From Sorangiineae bacterium NIC37A_2 (GTDB lineage: Bacteria; Myxococcota_A; Polyangia; Polyangiales; Polyangiaceae): 64,000 bases of DNA. Of this stretch, positions 20,234-31,493 are shown piece after piece. Under the pieces are notes generated by a model, which saw only the letters and a list, made by a program, of their open reading frames with translations, ran no database searches and was not told where the DNA came from. The stretch lies in NCBI GenBank assembly GCA_002085155.1, contig NASX01000004.1, positions 62,001 to 126,000 on the forward strand, written 5' to 3'. The position numbers and the translations under genes are program-made. Position 1 is the stretch's first letter, and the number at the start of each line of letters is the position of its first letter.

Positions 20234-20295
20234 TCGCCCGTCGGGCGAGCACTCAGAGGTTCAAGGTCCTCCGATGCGAGTCTCCGATGCGAGTC
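20234..20295. repeat. Inverted repeat and 13-bp tandem duplication at the motB 3' end
   Basis: TCGCCCG (20234-20240) faces CGGGCGA (20242-20248) across one base. Farther on, TCCGATGCGAGTC occurs twice in tandem at 20270-20282 and 20283-20295, the second copy running into the motB stop codon. The inverted repeat may act in motB transcript termination, although no T-run follows. Confidence 0.75.
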
Positions 20296-21181
20296 ATTTC
20301 GGCGTTTTTGTTTTCGGGTCAGGTTGGCTCCGTTTTTCCTGAATCCGCTCGAAGGCGTCTTTGGTGATTTCCGGCGCGATCGAGAGTCCGCCCGCGCGTC
20401 GACCCACCATGCGCACCGCGAGGATAGAGATGCGTCGATTGCTCACGTGGAAGGGATCGTCCGTCTTGTAGAGATCCATCGAACCGTGGGCGAACACGCC
20501 GGCAAAACGATTCGAGGGCAGTCCTGCCTGTTCGAGGACGTTGCGCGCGGCGGCCGCCCGCTCGAAAGAAAGGGTCCAGTTGTCCCGCTGGGCGCCTTTC
20601 GGGAATGGTCGCGCGTCGGTGTGCCCGTGAACCTCGATCGGGTTGCGGAGCGAATCGAGGGCAGGAGCCATCAGCCCGAGCAGCTCCACGAGCTTCGGCT
20701 TGAGGGCGGACGAGGAGAGGTCGAAGAGCAAGTCCTCGCCGCCGTCGAGAATTTCGATGAGCAGCCCGCGGTCGATCGTGCGGATTTTGACGTTCTTCGC
20801 GATCGGGCTCAGGCCCAAGATGGCGGCTTCGACTTTCTGGGCGGTCTTCTGGAGATCATCCTGCTCGGCTCGCGCTTCGACGATCTTCTCCCGATCGGAG
20901 AGCCCCGTGGTGCCGTCTTGGATCCCTTCGCCCATCTCGATGAGGGAGACGCCGCCTTCGGGAAACACACCCGTTCGGAAATAGTGGGAGATGATCTTCC
21001 GCTCGACTTGGTCGGTCTGCGAAACCAGCCACAGGACCATGAAGAGCGCCATCATCGCGGTGACGAAGTCCGCGTAGGCGACTTTCCACGCGCCACCATG
21101 GTGCCCCCCGTGACCACCTTTTTTCTTGATGATGACGACGGTGCCCTGTCCGCTCGAGTTGGGCTTCACGGGCGCGTTCAT
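20294..21181 (-). CDS. motB: Flagellar motor stator protein MotB (OmpA-like domain)
   Basis: 295 residues. A Lys/Gly/His-rich N-terminus (KKKGGHGGHHGG) precedes the single helix AYADFVTAMMALFMVLWL, whose Asp38 is the proton-binding residue of stators. The plug region and a C-terminal OmpA peptidoglycan-binding domain follow (IEVHGHTDARPF, NWTLSFERAAAARNVL, SNRRISI). With MotA it forms the ion-driven stator. motA lies 3 bp upstream in the same operon. A flagellar reading fits better than gliding Exb/Tol, because the Asp-bearing helix plus OmpA organisation is MotB-type. Confidence 0.93.
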   Translation of the reverse strand: MNAPVKPNSSGQGTVVIIKKKGGHGGHHGGAWKVAYADFVTAMMALFMVLWLVSQTDQVERKIISHYFRTGVFPEGGVSLIEMGEGIQDGTTGLSDREKIVEARAEQDDLQKTAQKVEAAILGLSPIAKNVKIRTIDRGLLIEILDGGEDLLFDLSSSALKPKLVELLGLMAPALDSLRNPIEVHGHTDARPFPKGAQRDNWTLSFERAAAARNVLEQAGLPSNRFAGVFAHGSMDLYKTDDPFHVSNRRISILAVRMVGRRAGGLSIAPEITKDAFERIQEKRSQPDPKTKTPK

Positions 21182-21184
21182 GGG

Positions 21185-22015
21185 CTATTTCCGGTCTTTG
21201 GGGGGCTCTGGCCGCTCTTCGGTGAACACCGCGCGGCGGCTGTATTCGACGGCGACCGCCGGGTTGACCCCGCGCGCGGCTGCGAGGAGTCCTACCCGGA
21301 TACAGTTGATGTAACGGCTCTCCGCCTTGTTTGCGAGCTCGATGGCGTTCGCGAGTGGACTCATGACGCCATAACAGAGAAGAATGCCGAGAAAGGTTCC
21401 GACGAGCGCCGCGGCGACGTGGTGCCCGATTTCTTCGGGGCCGCCGTCGAGGTGACCCATGGTGATGATGATGCCTAGGACCGCAGCTACGATGCCGAGG
21501 CCGGGCAGCGCGTCCGAGGTGGTTCGGATCAACCCAACGGGCTCCGCCTCCTCCTCGTGCATCGTCTCCATCTCCATGTCGAAGAGGAGCGTCAGGTCTT
21601 CGACGTGGGTGCCGTCGACCAGGAGCTTCAGGCCCTCTACGAGGAAGTGTGAGGCGTGGTGCCGGGCCATGACGCCCGGATGCTTACTGAAGATGGGGCT
21701 CTTCTCGGGTTCCCAGACGTGGGACTCGAGGGCCAGCATGCCTTCGCGCCGGATGACCTGAAACAGGTTCTCCATGAGCTTGAACAGCTCCTCGTAGTCG
21801 CTCCTCGTGGGGGGCTTGGAGAAGGCGCGGCCGAAAGCACGCTTGACCCGGCCGAGGGCTCCTCCCGGGGCCGACGCAACGAGGCTCCCGAGCGCAGCCC
21901 CTGCAATGACGACGAACTCGTTGGGCTGGAAGAGGACGGGAAAAGGCCCCCCAGCCATGGCAAAGCCTCCAGCCACGCACACGAGTACGATGACGAGGCC
22001 GAGGATCGCGGTCAT
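21185..22015 (-). CDS. motA: Flagellar motor stator protein MotA
   Basis: 276 residues. Four helices: ILGLVIVLVCVAGGFAMAGG, FVVIAGAALGSLVASAP, and the C-terminal pair LGIVAAVLGIIITMGHLDGG and AALVGTFLGILLCYGVMSPL. The cytoplasmic loop has REGMLALESHVWEP, the family's torque-generating region. Pro residues at the base of helices 3-4 (DALPGLGIVAAV, VMSPLANAI) match MotA. First gene of the motAB pair, downstream of no obvious promoter motif. No other flagellar genes are in the window. Confidence 0.94.
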   Translation of the reverse strand: MTAILGLVIVLVCVAGGFAMAGGPFPVLFQPNEFVVIAGAALGSLVASAPGGALGRVKRAFGRAFSKPPTRSDYEELFKLMENLFQVIRREGMLALESHVWEPEKSPIFSKHPGVMARHHASHFLVEGLKLLVDGTHVEDLTLLFDMEMETMHEEEAEPVGLIRTTSDALPGLGIVAAVLGIIITMGHLDGGPEEIGHHVAAALVGTFLGILLCYGVMSPLANAIELANKAESRYINCIRVGLLAAARGVNPAVAVEYSRRAVFTEERPEPPKDRK

Positions 22016-22164
22016 GCTGAGTCACTACGGCGCGGGGGGCGGCGCCCTTTAGGTCCCCGCGTCTCGGGATGAGAAGGGAAATCCCCTTGCCGAGCGCCGG
22101 CTCCGATGCTCATACTCGGCGCCTCCCGAACCGGAGCCTCTGGACCCCGGTGCGCGATTTCAGC

Positions 22165-22235
22165 TCCGGCGTCGTCTAACGGCAGGACAAAGGACTTTGA
22201 ATCCTTGAATCATGGTTCGAATCCATGCGCCGGAA
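22165..22235 (+). tRNA. tRNA-Gln (anticodon TTG)
   Basis: Acceptor TCCGGCG (22165-22171) pairs with CGCCGGA (22228-22234). Anticodon stem AAGGA/TCCTT encloses CTTTGAA, giving anticodon TTG. T-arm ATGG-TTCGAAT-CCAT. CCA is not encoded. Confidence 0.95.
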
Positions 22236-22536
22236 CCCCTCTCCTCAGCCCTCTCGCATGGGCGTGAAGGCGAGCTCGTGAAATCGCTGGGGGCCGTCTC
22301 AGCTCGCGTTGCCGCACGTTGGGCGGTGCAGGCGCGCGATCGCAGAAGGGCGCCATTTTCGTCGGACAATCGTCCAGTGCTCGGCACATCGGCATAGCTC
22401 CTCCCCGGCTACCTTCAAAGGTACGACCCGGGGAGAAATTTTCTTTCCTGCGCGGGTGCGCTCTCATTTTTCGCTGCTTGGGGCGCCGATCTGCCTTTCC
22501 CTTCCAGTGTGGGTCTATCAAGCTTGCGCGAAGCCT
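22236..22536. other. 301-bp gap between tRNA-Gln and the DUF4215 gene
   Basis: No gene seen. It contains the terminator-like hairpin at 22401-22435. The stretch after it (about 22436-22536) is comparatively T-rich and is the likely promoter region of the Cys-rich lipoprotein gene. Confidence 0.5.
22401..22435 (+). terminator. Two-part terminator hairpin
   Basis: CTCCCCGG (22401-22408) pairs with CCGGGGAG (22428-22435), and inside it TACCTT pairs with AAGGTA around CA. AAATTTTCTTTCC follows. It probably ends the tRNA-Gln transcript, or acts as an attenuator ahead of the downstream gene. Confidence 0.75.
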
Positions 22537-25023
22537 ATGTTGTCTCCTCGCCGCCCGTTTTCGGGAGCCTTATTGTTTGTCACCACTGCCCTGTGGCTCG
22601 CGTGCAGCGCGCGCTCCCCGAACCCAGGGGAGCCGGATGGCGGTCCCGCGGACGGACAGGATGGAAGCGGAACCGGTTCCAGGTCGGGGACGGGATCCTC
22701 GGGGAACGGCGACGATGATGACGATGGGGGCCTGATCATCGGCGACAAGTGTGGCGATGGCGCCGTTCAGCCGCCCGAGGCCTGCGATGATGGGAATGTG
22801 TTAGGCGGCGACGGCTGTTCGCCGGGCTGTCAGGTCGAGGGGCAGGATTGGGTCTGTCCGCCGACCGGGGGCGCCTGCACGAACGACGCCGCTTGCGGCA
22901 ACGGGATCGTCAACAGCCAAGAGGTGTGTGACGACGGGCGAGAGCCCGCGGACGGCGATGGTTGTTCCGCCGATTGCAAGACAGTTGAGGAGGGGTGGGA
23001 ATGTCGAGTTCCTGGACGCCCCTGTACGCCGCGCTGTGGCGACGGCATCTTGATCGGAAACGAAGCGTGCGACGACGGGAATCCGGCGGACGGCGACGGT
23101 TGCTCGAGCACCTGTCAGGTGGAGCCGGGCTGGTCCTGCAAAGGTGCCCCCTCTGCATGCACGCAGTCGGTGTGCGGAAACGGAGAGGTTGAAGCCGGAG
23201 AGAGCTGCGATCTCGGGGAGGCGAATGGTCTCTTCCACGGCGACGGCTCGGGATGTTCGAAGACCTGTACGAAGGAACCAGTTTGTCGCGACGCCGAAGG
23301 AAAGACTCAGGCCTGCGCCCCTGTTTGCGGCAACGGCAACGTTGACGAGGGTGAGGCTTGTGACGACGGAAACCTGGTGGCCGGCGACGGCTGCTCACCT
23401 ACTTGTGAGATCGAGGACGGCTTCACTTGCAACCCGAAGGAAGTGAGCGACTTGGATGATTGCGGCGGTACGCCTTGTCTCCGCCTTCCGATCAAGTTCC
23501 GCGACTTCGATCACGAGGGGCTCCCGACGGGACACCCGGACTTCTACTACATCGGCTCCGGAAGCGGCGCGAACACGCGCAACTGCGTCCCGAACGCCAG
23601 CGGCAACGAAGACCCGACCTTGATCACGGCGAACGCCTGCTGGACGAGCGACTCGACGGACCTTTGCCAAGGGGTCGCCGCTGCGACACTTGGTCCTGAC
23701 GGCAAGCCTGTCGCCGGCCCCACGCAGACCTGCAAGTGCCGCTTTACGGACTGGGACGAAACGGGCATCGCTGCCGGTCCCGGACCTGGCACCAAGGACG
23801 CGAGCTGCGACAGCGGTGGCTCCGCGCAGCCCGCGCGCGTCGAGGTTCCGAATGCGAAGGTCTACGACAGCGCCGCGAGCTTCAAGCAGTGGTTCACCGA
23901 CGATCCGACGGTCAACACGACCACCGTCGGTACCCTGGAGCTCCTCGAAATTGGTCAGAACCTCTACCAGTTCTCGAGCTCGACCGACGATTGTGTGGAC
24001 GGCGTCTGCCGTAGCCAGAGCCTGACCGGCAGCACCGTGTACGACGACATCGCTGCAGCTACCGGGCGCGCCGCGGGCGACTTGGTGAGTGGTTTCTTCC
24101 CGCTCGAGAGCTCGGATCGTCCGAAGGTGTGTAACCTCTGGCCGTACTGGACAAACAATCCTTCGTGCCGCGCTGAAGAAGGCGCGAGCCCCGGCGCGCA
24201 GTGGGATCCGGCGGCGAACATGGGCAACGGGAACTTCGTTCACCCCGTCCAGGGCATCAAGCGAAACTTCTACTTCACGACCGAGGTTCGTTACCTGTTC
24301 CGCTTCACTGGCGGCGGTACGCTGAACTTCTTCGGCGACGATGACGTCTTCGTCTTCATCAACGGCGTGCTCGCCCTCGATATGGGCGCTCCCCACGAGC
24401 GACTCATGGGCTCTGTGACTTTGCCCACAGGGGCCGGTGGAGCTGCTTGGACGATCTCCGCGGTCGATCCGGTCACTGGGGTGGTGGACACTCCGGCTCG
24501 CGGTTCCGGCATGTCTCCCGCGCTTGGGCTCGAGGTGGGCAAGATTTACGAGATCGCCGTGTTCCACGCCGATCGTCATCCCCGTGAGTCGAACTACCAG
24601 CTGACCATCTCGGGCTTCTCGACGACGAAGAGCGAATGTGTTCCGACCTGCGGAAACGGTCGGCCGCTGTTCGAGGGAGACGGCGTTGGAACTCCCACCG
24701 CCGGCGAAGAGTGCGACCTTGGAACCGCCAACAACACCGGCGCTTACGGTGGTTGCACTGCGGACTGCAAGTTCGGACCCTTCTGCGGCGACGGCACGGT
24801 TCAGGAAGATGCCGGCGAGGAGTGCGACAACGGTTCCCAGGGGAACAACGCACCCCTGTATTCCGTGGAGGGCGGTGTCGCGGATAGTTGCACGCCCGCT
24901 TGCAAGAGGGCCCACTTCTGCGGCGACGGCATCCTCGATGGTGACTTCGGCGAAGAGTGTGACGCCGGAGAGAAGAACGGAGTGGGGGCCTGCACGCTCG
25001 ACTGCAGGATTGAGGCGAAGTAA
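22537..25023 (+). CDS. Cys-rich DUF4215/fibro-slime domain surface lipoprotein
   Basis: 828 residues. Signal peptide with lipobox LWLAC, then an acidic, Gly-rich linker. Five N-terminal DUF4215-type Cys-rich repeats follow, each CG(D/N)G...CDDG...DGC...C (about 75-290 of the mature protein). The middle holds a fibro-slime domain (about 300-690), with the characteristic [20 protein letters not shown] and [15 protein letters not shown] and the end [14 protein letters not shown]. Three further Cys-rich repeats close the protein. Fibro-slime/PA14-like domains bind ligands or carbohydrates in extracellular slime or fruiting-body material. ATG at 22537 is chosen because the signal peptide starts there. 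Confidence 0.9.
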   Translation: MLSPRRPFSGALLFVTTALWLACSARSPNPGEPDGGPADGQDGSGTGSRSGTGSSGNGDDDDDGGLIIGDKCGDGAVQPPEACDDGNVLGGDGCSPGCQVEGQDWVCPPTGGACTNDAACGNGIVNSQEVCDDGREPADGDGCSADCKTVEEGWECRVPGRPCTPRCGDGILIGNEACDDGNPADGDGCSSTCQVEPGWSCKGAPSACTQSVCGNGEVEAGESCDLGEANGLFHGDGSGCSKTCTKEPVCRDAEGKTQACAPVCGNGNVDEGEACDDGNLVAGDGCSPTCEIEDGFTCNPKEVSDLDDCGGTPCLRLPIKFRDFDHEGLPTGHPDFYYIGSGSGANTRNCVPNASGNEDPTLITANACWTSDSTDLCQGVAAATLGPDGKPVAGPTQTCKCRFTDWDETGIAAGPGPGTKDASCDSGGSAQPARVEVPNAKVYDSAASFKQWFTDDPTVNTTTVGTLELLEIGQNLYQFSSSTDDCVDGVCRSQSLTGSTVYDDIAAATGRAAGDLVSGFFPLESSDRPKVCNLWPYWTNNPSCRAEEGASPGAQWDPAANMGNGNFVHPVQGIKRNFYFTTEVRYLFRFTGGGTLNFFGDDDVFVFINGVLALDMGAPHERLMGSVTLPTGAGGAAWTISAVDPVTGVVDTPARGSGMSPALGLEVGKIYEIAVFHADRHPRESNYQLTISGFSTTKSECVPTCGNGRPLFEGDGVGTPTAGEECDLGTANNTGAYGGCTADCKFGPFCGDGTVQEDAGEECDNGSQGNNAPLYSVEGGVADSCTPACKRAHFCGDGILDGDFGEECDAGEKNGVGACTLDCRIEAK

Positions 25024-25041
25024 CCCGATGGGCGCCTAGCG

Positions 25042-25074
25042 AAGGTGAGCGAGACGGTCAGCCTCGCTCACCTT
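25042..25074 (+). terminator. Intrinsic terminator, 12-bp stem
   Basis: AAGGTGAGCGAG (25042-25053) and CTCGCTCACCTT (25063-25074), followed by TTCCCTTTTT. Ends the fibro-slime gene transcript, facing the convergent ettA. Confidence 0.92.
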
Positions 25075-25206
25075 TTCCCTTTTTGTGGACCTAAAAGGCG
25101 CGTTTGCTCTCGAACAAGGGCGCAAAACGGGGGCGGCGGCTGAAATGAATTCGAGCCCGACCGGCGCTAGCCGGGCGGGCTCGACGAAAGCGCCTGGACG
25201 ACCAGC

Positions 25207-26877
<1,671 letters not shown>

Positions 26878-26914
26878 GCGGGCAGGCTAGAACAGGCCCG
26901 GAAAATGGCTAGCG

Positions 26915-28192
26915 CTACCGCTCTGCGCGAGCGAGTTCGCGGGCGAGCGCGAGAAGGCGGTTTGGATCGTTGTCTTCGGGGTGAGCGAAAGTGTGGCTCA
27001 AGAGGGAAAAGAGGAGCGCGCGTACTCGTGGGCCTTTTTCGACGACCTGAGCATCGATCAGGTCTTTCCCTGAAATCGCGAGCTCGACAACGGCGAGGGG
27101 AACACCGCTCTTGAGCTCTTCTGTGGCGAGCGTGAGGAAGCTCTCGGGTGCGCCGCGCTCCTGGGCGAAGGCGAGCGCGCTCGGAGCAAGTGCTCTGCCG
27201 CGGGCAGAGAGCCACTTTCGAACCGCCTCCGCGGAAAGTTCCTCGGGCAACGACATGGCGGCGACGAGACCCACCACTTCATTTCGATCGTGATTCGACA
27301 GGCGCAGCCGATCGAGCGTGTCCGGGAGCTCCTTTTCCGGCAGGCTGAGCCCGTCATAGAGCAGGTGCGCAAGGCGCCGGACCGGGTTCGGGGCGGCGCC
27401 ATCGAGGCGGGCCCAGATCGCCTCGATGGGCTCGCGTGGCGGCGCGGCGAAGAGCGCAGGGCAGGTGACCTGGAGCAGACCGTCCTCAAGCAAAATCCGA
27501 AAGCAGCGGCTCGGGCAGCGCGAGCGGAGCGCCTTGAACCACTCTGCTTGGACGCGCTCGACGCTCACGCGAGAGAACCGCTCGAGGGAAGGGCGAATGG
27601 CGGCGCGCGTGCCTTCTTCGAGCGACATCTCGAGCTGGGCCGAGAAGCGGGCCGCCCGAAGCGGGCGTAGGCCATCCTCCTGGTAGCGCGCGGCCGGATC
27701 GCCGACCGCGCGGATGATGCCCTGCTCGAGGTCTTGGATGCCACCGAAAGGATCGGCGATCGTCTTGTCTTTTAGGTCGTAGGCGATCGCGTTCACCGTG
27801 AAGTCACGGCGCGCGAGATCTTTTTCGATCTCACTCACGAAAAACACACTGTCGGGACGCCGACCGTCGCTGTGGCCTTCTTCGCCCCTGAGCGTGGTGA
27901 CCTCGAAGGAGCTGCCCTTGTGGAGCACCGTGACGGTGCCGTGGGCGATGCCGGTCGGGATGACCCGACGAAACAGCGGTTTTACCTGCAAAGGGAGGGC
28001 ATCTGTCGCCAGATCCCAGTCCCCCGGGACGACATCCCGACCGAGACATCCGGCCAAAATGGCGTCGCGCACTCCGCCCCCCACAGCCCATGCGCGGAAC
28101 CCAGCGCGAGCGAGGACCTCGGCTACCTCTTCGACTTCGACCGGAATCAGTCGGGCGATGGCAGCGCGTGCTTCTACTTCTTCGAGCCCCAT
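26915..28192 (-). CDS. CCA tRNA nucleotidyltransferase / poly(A) polymerase family
   Basis: 425 residues. Head domain motifs of class II nucleotidyltransferases: AWAVGGGVRDAIL, the metal-binding GDWDLATDA (two Asp), the ARRDFTVNAIAYD block and the GIIRAVGDPAARYQEDGLRPLRAAR neck region. It adds CCA to tRNA 3' ends, or poly(A) to RNA; head motifs alone do not separate the two. Note that tRNA-Gln here lacks an encoded CCA while tRNA-Arg has one, so a CCA-adding role is useful. Starts at ATG 28192, overlapping the kinase stop by 19 nt. Confidence 0.9.
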   Translation of the reverse strand: MGLEEVEARAAIARLIPVEVEEVAEVLARAGFRAWAVGGGVRDAILAGCLGRDVVPGDWDLATDALPLQVKPLFRRVIPTGIAHGTVTVLHKGSSFEVTTLRGEEGHSDGRRPDSVFFVSEIEKDLARRDFTVNAIAYDLKDKTIADPFGGIQDLEQGIIRAVGDPAARYQEDGLRPLRAARFSAQLEMSLEEGTRAAIRPSLERFSRVSVERVQAEWFKALRSRCPSRCFRILLEDGLLQVTCPALFAAPPREPIEAIWARLDGAAPNPVRRLAHLLYDGLSLPEKELPDTLDRLRLSNHDRNEVVGLVAAMSLPEELSAEAVRKWLSARGRALAPSALAFAQERGAPESFLTLATEELKSGVPLAVVELAISGKDLIDAQVVEKGPRVRALLFSLLSHTFAHPEDNDPNRLLALARELARAER

Positions 28193-29775
28193 GGATCGAC
28201 GATTCCTTCGTCGCGAACAGCCTTGGTCTGGACCGAGCGTTTTTCGCTCGCCGCGGGCGCGGGGCGTGGCGCGGCGGGCCGAAGCTGAGCTTTTTCTTTT
28301 TTGAGCTCGACGGTGAGCCGAGGCCGGCTTCCGTCCACGGTGAGGACCTCAGGAATGTAGCCGGTCTTCGTGATTTTGATTTCGATGGGACCGTCGGTCG
28401 CGTCGAGCACGACGGGGCTTGTGCCGAGGTCTTTGTCCCCTTGGAAAATGTGCGCGTCGAGGGGCGCCACCGCGAGAGCAACCTTTCGCTCCGTGCGAGC
28501 TGGCTCTTTCGGCGCCTCAACGTTTGTCTGTGCAGTCTGCGCTTTTGCCGGCTTTTCGGGGCGGACCTTGGGGGCGCTGCTCTTCTGAGCTGGGGCGAGG
28601 CCGAACCAGAGTGTCGCTCCGAGGAACCCGACCAGAAGCGCCGCGACGGCCCAGGTGGGCACGTGGGGAGCGCGTGGTGCGCCGCCGCTGTCGTCCGTCG
28701 AGCGGAACATGTTCAGCTCCGACGAGCGCGAGTCCCTCTTGGTCAGGTCGACGTGTCGCATAGCAAGCGGCGTTTCTCCTGAGAGGAGGCGCTCGAGATC
28801 TTGGCCGAGCTCACGCATCGAGTGGTAGCGCGCGCTCGGGTCTTTCAGCAGGCAGCGCTGAATGATGGCCTCGAGCTCTGGCGGTATGTCCTTGCGGGTG
28901 CTCTCCACGTCCTGCATCCGCGGAGGCAGCTTGTACATGTGCTGCGTGAGGATGGACATGAAGTTGTCGGCGTCGAACGGGAGCTTCCCCGTCGTGAGCT
29001 CGAACAAGATCACCCCGAGTGAATAGACGTCGGAGCGAGGATCGACGTCGCGACCCGCCGCCTGTTCGGGCGACATATAGTGGGGGGTGCCGAAGACCTG
29101 TCCGGCTTGGGTGAGTTGGCCGGTGGCGGTAGTGGCTTTGGCGATGCCGAAATCGAGCACTTTGACGAAGTCTTCTTCGGCGCCGTGACGGATCAGGAAG
29201 ATATTGTCGGGCTTGAGATCGCGGTGGACGATGCCGGCTTCGTGGGCGGAGCCGAGCGCTTCGGTGAGCTGGATCGCGATGTTCAAGAGGCGCGGCAAAG
29301 GCAGCGGCTCGGTCTTGCTCAGGAGGTTTGTGAGGGGAACGCCCTCCAAGAACTCCATGAGGAAGTAGGTCGCTCCGTCCGGCAGCCGACCGAAATCCAA
29401 GATGCTGATGATGTGAGGATTGCCGATCGAGGAGGCGGAGCGCGCTTCGTTCAAGAAGCGTTCGGTGACCTCGGTGTTCCGCGCCATATCGAGGCGGAGC
29501 ACCTTCATCGCGACAAGCTTGTCGATGATGAGGTGGCGGCAGCGGTACACCACGCCCATGCCGCCTTCCCCGAGCCGCGCCTCGACCTCGTAGCGGTCGT
29601 CGATGATCGCGCCGATGTAGGGATCGGGATTCCCAGGGATCCAGCTCGTCCGGGCGATCGGCACACCCGAAGTGGTCGTCATCGTGACGAGCCGGATCGA
29701 GCCGGAGTCCGGGGGACCCAAATCGACGTGCGTCTCTTTGAGCCGGGAAGGGGGAACGGAATCTTCGGAAGTCAT
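28174..29775 (-). CDS. Membrane-anchored Ser/Thr protein kinase with C-terminal PEGA-like domain
   Basis: 533 residues. Eukaryotic-type kinase domain at about 62-333: GEGGMG loop, Lys91 in VAMKVLRLD, HRDLKPDN (184-191), DFG 208-210 and the APE-like SPEQ. A single helix (about 373-393, TWAVAALLVGFLGATLWFGL) follows, then a periplasmic Pro/Ala/Lys-rich region and a PEGA-like module (AHIFQGDKDLGTSPVVLD ... IKITKTGYIPEVL). The start is chosen at 29775; ATG at 29682 is another option, and no good ribosome-binding site helps decide. It overlaps the CCA transferase start, so the two are coupled. Confidence 0.92.
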   Translation of the reverse strand: MTSEDSVPPSRLKETHVDLGPPDSGSIRLVTMTTTSGVPIARTSWIPGNPDPYIGAIIDDRYEVEARLGEGGMGVVYRCRHLIIDKLVAMKVLRLDMARNTEVTERFLNEARSASSIGNPHIISILDFGRLPDGATYFLMEFLEGVPLTNLLSKTEPLPLPRLLNIAIQLTEALGSAHEAGIVHRDLKPDNIFLIRHGAEEDFVKVLDFGIAKATTATGQLTQAGQVFGTPHYMSPEQAAGRDVDPRSDVYSLGVILFELTTGKLPFDADNFMSILTQHMYKLPPRMQDVESTRKDIPPELEAIIQRCLLKDPSARYHSMRELGQDLERLLSGETPLAMRHVDLTKRDSRSSELNMFRSTDDSGGAPRAPHVPTWAVAALLVGFLGATLWFGLAPAQKSSAPKVRPEKPAKAQTAQTNVEAPKEPARTERKVALAVAPLDAHIFQGDKDLGTSPVVLDATDGPIEIKITKTGYIPEVLTVDGSRPRLTVELKKEKAQLRPAAPRPAPAASEKRSVQTKAVRDEGIVDPWGSKK

Positions 29776-29941
29776 GGGGCGGCCACGAGTGGCTCGGCGG
29801 CCGGAGCGGGCCGCGGGCGAGCTTAGCATCGCGCCTGCGCTTCTTGCCCGGCGGGAGCCCTACTATTGGCGAAAATTCTCGCCGAAAGGCGCATAAATAT
29901 GTGTAAGGAGAGTCGCGAATCGATGCTAGACGGGCATCCGC

Positions 29942-31447
29942 ATGGGTTTCCCTCTCGACCTCGCGCTGCGCTACATGCGCTCGAAAAAGCGAGCTTCCAT
30001 CTCGCTTGGGACCTTCTTTGCCATCGCCGGCGTTGCGCTGGGCGTTGCGGGCCTGGCCACGGCGATCAGCGTGACGGGCGGATTTCGGAAGCAGTTCCAG
30101 GACAAGGTCCTCGGGGTGAACGCGCACGTTCTAGTGCTCAAGCGTTCAAGTTATTTCGGGGAGTACCGCGAACTCATCGAGAAAATTCAGGGACTTCCGG
30201 AGATCGTGGGCATCGCGCCTTTCACGATCAACCCGATGATGGTGACCAAGGGGAACAAGACCGCGACGGGTGTGCTGCTCAAAGGGGTCGAACCTGGGGG
30301 AATCGAGAAGGTGCTCGACCTGCCCAAGTACATGCAGGAAGGCAGCCTCGAGGGGCTCCGTCTTCCTGGCTCCAAACCGCCGCTGCCGAAGGCTCTGACG
30401 ATTCGGTCTTCCAAGAAGAAAAAGAAGGAAGACGCTGGTTCTCTCCTCGACGAAGTCTCGAAACTCATCGCCGAAGAGGACAGTCTAGAGCGAGAAGCTA
30501 AGGAAGACTCGGCAAAGCTCGATCTCGCCGCGGACGCACCACGCGGCAGTATCGCACCGGCCGCGGGCTATGACTCGACGCTCCCGGAGGACGACCTCTT
30601 GCCGGCGGAGCTGAACCCCGACCCCTGCCAGGTGGGGAGCCAAATCCTGCCCGGAATCGTCATCGGCCGTACTTTGAGCCGGAACCTGAAGGCGGCCCTC
30701 GGAGACTGCATTCAGGTCACCTCTCCCACGATCGGGTTCTCTTTTTCTTCGGACGGAGTCCGAGCGCCGATCGCTAAACAGTTCCGGGTGATCGGGATCT
30801 TCGAGGCGGGTTTCGACCAATACGACGCGAAGCTCGTTTATGCGGACCTGCATCAAGCGCAGGAGTTCTACGACTCCGGCGACAGCGTTACCGGCATCGA
30901 AATGCGGATTCAGGACGTCGACCGAGCGAAACAGGTCTCAGCTGAGGTCTCGAAGCTGCTCGAGGGCACGCTCCTTTACACGATGGATTGGGAGGAGCTC
31001 AATCACGGGCTCTTCACCGCCTTGCACATCCAACAGATCGTGATGAGCATTGTCTTGGGCTTTATCATCGTGCTCGCGGCGTTCACTGTGATCGCGACGC
31101 TGATCATGATCGTGCTCGACAAACGTCGCGAGATCGCGGTGCTCAAGGCCATGGGCGCGAGTGATTCAGCCATCCTCCGCGCGTTCCTTTACCAAGGCGG
31201 CATCATCGGGGTCGCGGGAGGTATCCTCGGGCTCGCGATCGCTTTTGCGGTCTGTATGACGCTGACTCGAGTGTCTTTGCCCCTCGATCCGAAGGTCTAT
31301 TTCATCTCGAGTCTGCCGGTCGACATGCAGCCGATGAACTTCGTGCTCGTCTTCGTGTTCGCTGTGTTCGTGTCGGTGGCGGCGACGATTTGGCCCGCGC
31401 GTCACGCTGCGCGTTTGCGGCCGGTGGACGCTTTCCGGGAACAGTGA
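29942..31447 (+). CDS. Lipoprotein-releasing ABC transporter permease (LolC/LolE-like) with insertion
   Basis: 501 residues, about 90 longer than typical LolC/E. The N-terminal helix (ISLGTFFAIAGVALGVAGLA) and the three C-terminal helices (VMSIVLGFIIVLAAFTVIAT, IGVAGGILGLAIAFAVCMTL, FVLVFVFAVFVSVAATIWPA) flank a large periplasmic domain. MIVLDKRREIAVLKAMGASD is the LolC/E coupling region. The ~90-residue insertion at about 142-232 is charged and begins with a Lys run (SKKKKKEDAGSLLDEVSK). ATG at 29942 is the only in-frame start after a stop; a strong TAAGGAG site lies 36 bp upstream rather than at the start. The ATPase LolD is not adjacent. Confidence 0.88.
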   Translation: MGFPLDLALRYMRSKKRASISLGTFFAIAGVALGVAGLATAISVTGGFRKQFQDKVLGVNAHVLVLKRSSYFGEYRELIEKIQGLPEIVGIAPFTINPMMVTKGNKTATGVLLKGVEPGGIEKVLDLPKYMQEGSLEGLRLPGSKPPLPKALTIRSSKKKKKEDAGSLLDEVSKLIAEEDSLEREAKEDSAKLDLAADAPRGSIAPAAGYDSTLPEDDLLPAELNPDPCQVGSQILPGIVIGRTLSRNLKAALGDCIQVTSPTIGFSFSSDGVRAPIAKQFRVIGIFEAGFDQYDAKLVYADLHQAQEFYDSGDSVTGIEMRIQDVDRAKQVSAEVSKLLEGTLLYTMDWEELNHGLFTALHIQQIVMSIVLGFIIVLAAFTVIATLIMIVLDKRREIAVLKAMGASDSAILRAFLYQGGIIGVAGGILGLAIAFAVCMTLTRVSLPLDPKVYFISSLPVDMQPMNFVLVFVFAVFVSVAATIWPARHAARLRPVDAFREQ

Positions 31448-31493
31448 GCAAAGTGAGCTCTCAATCGGGCGCCGCTCGGCACTTTCTGGCGGC

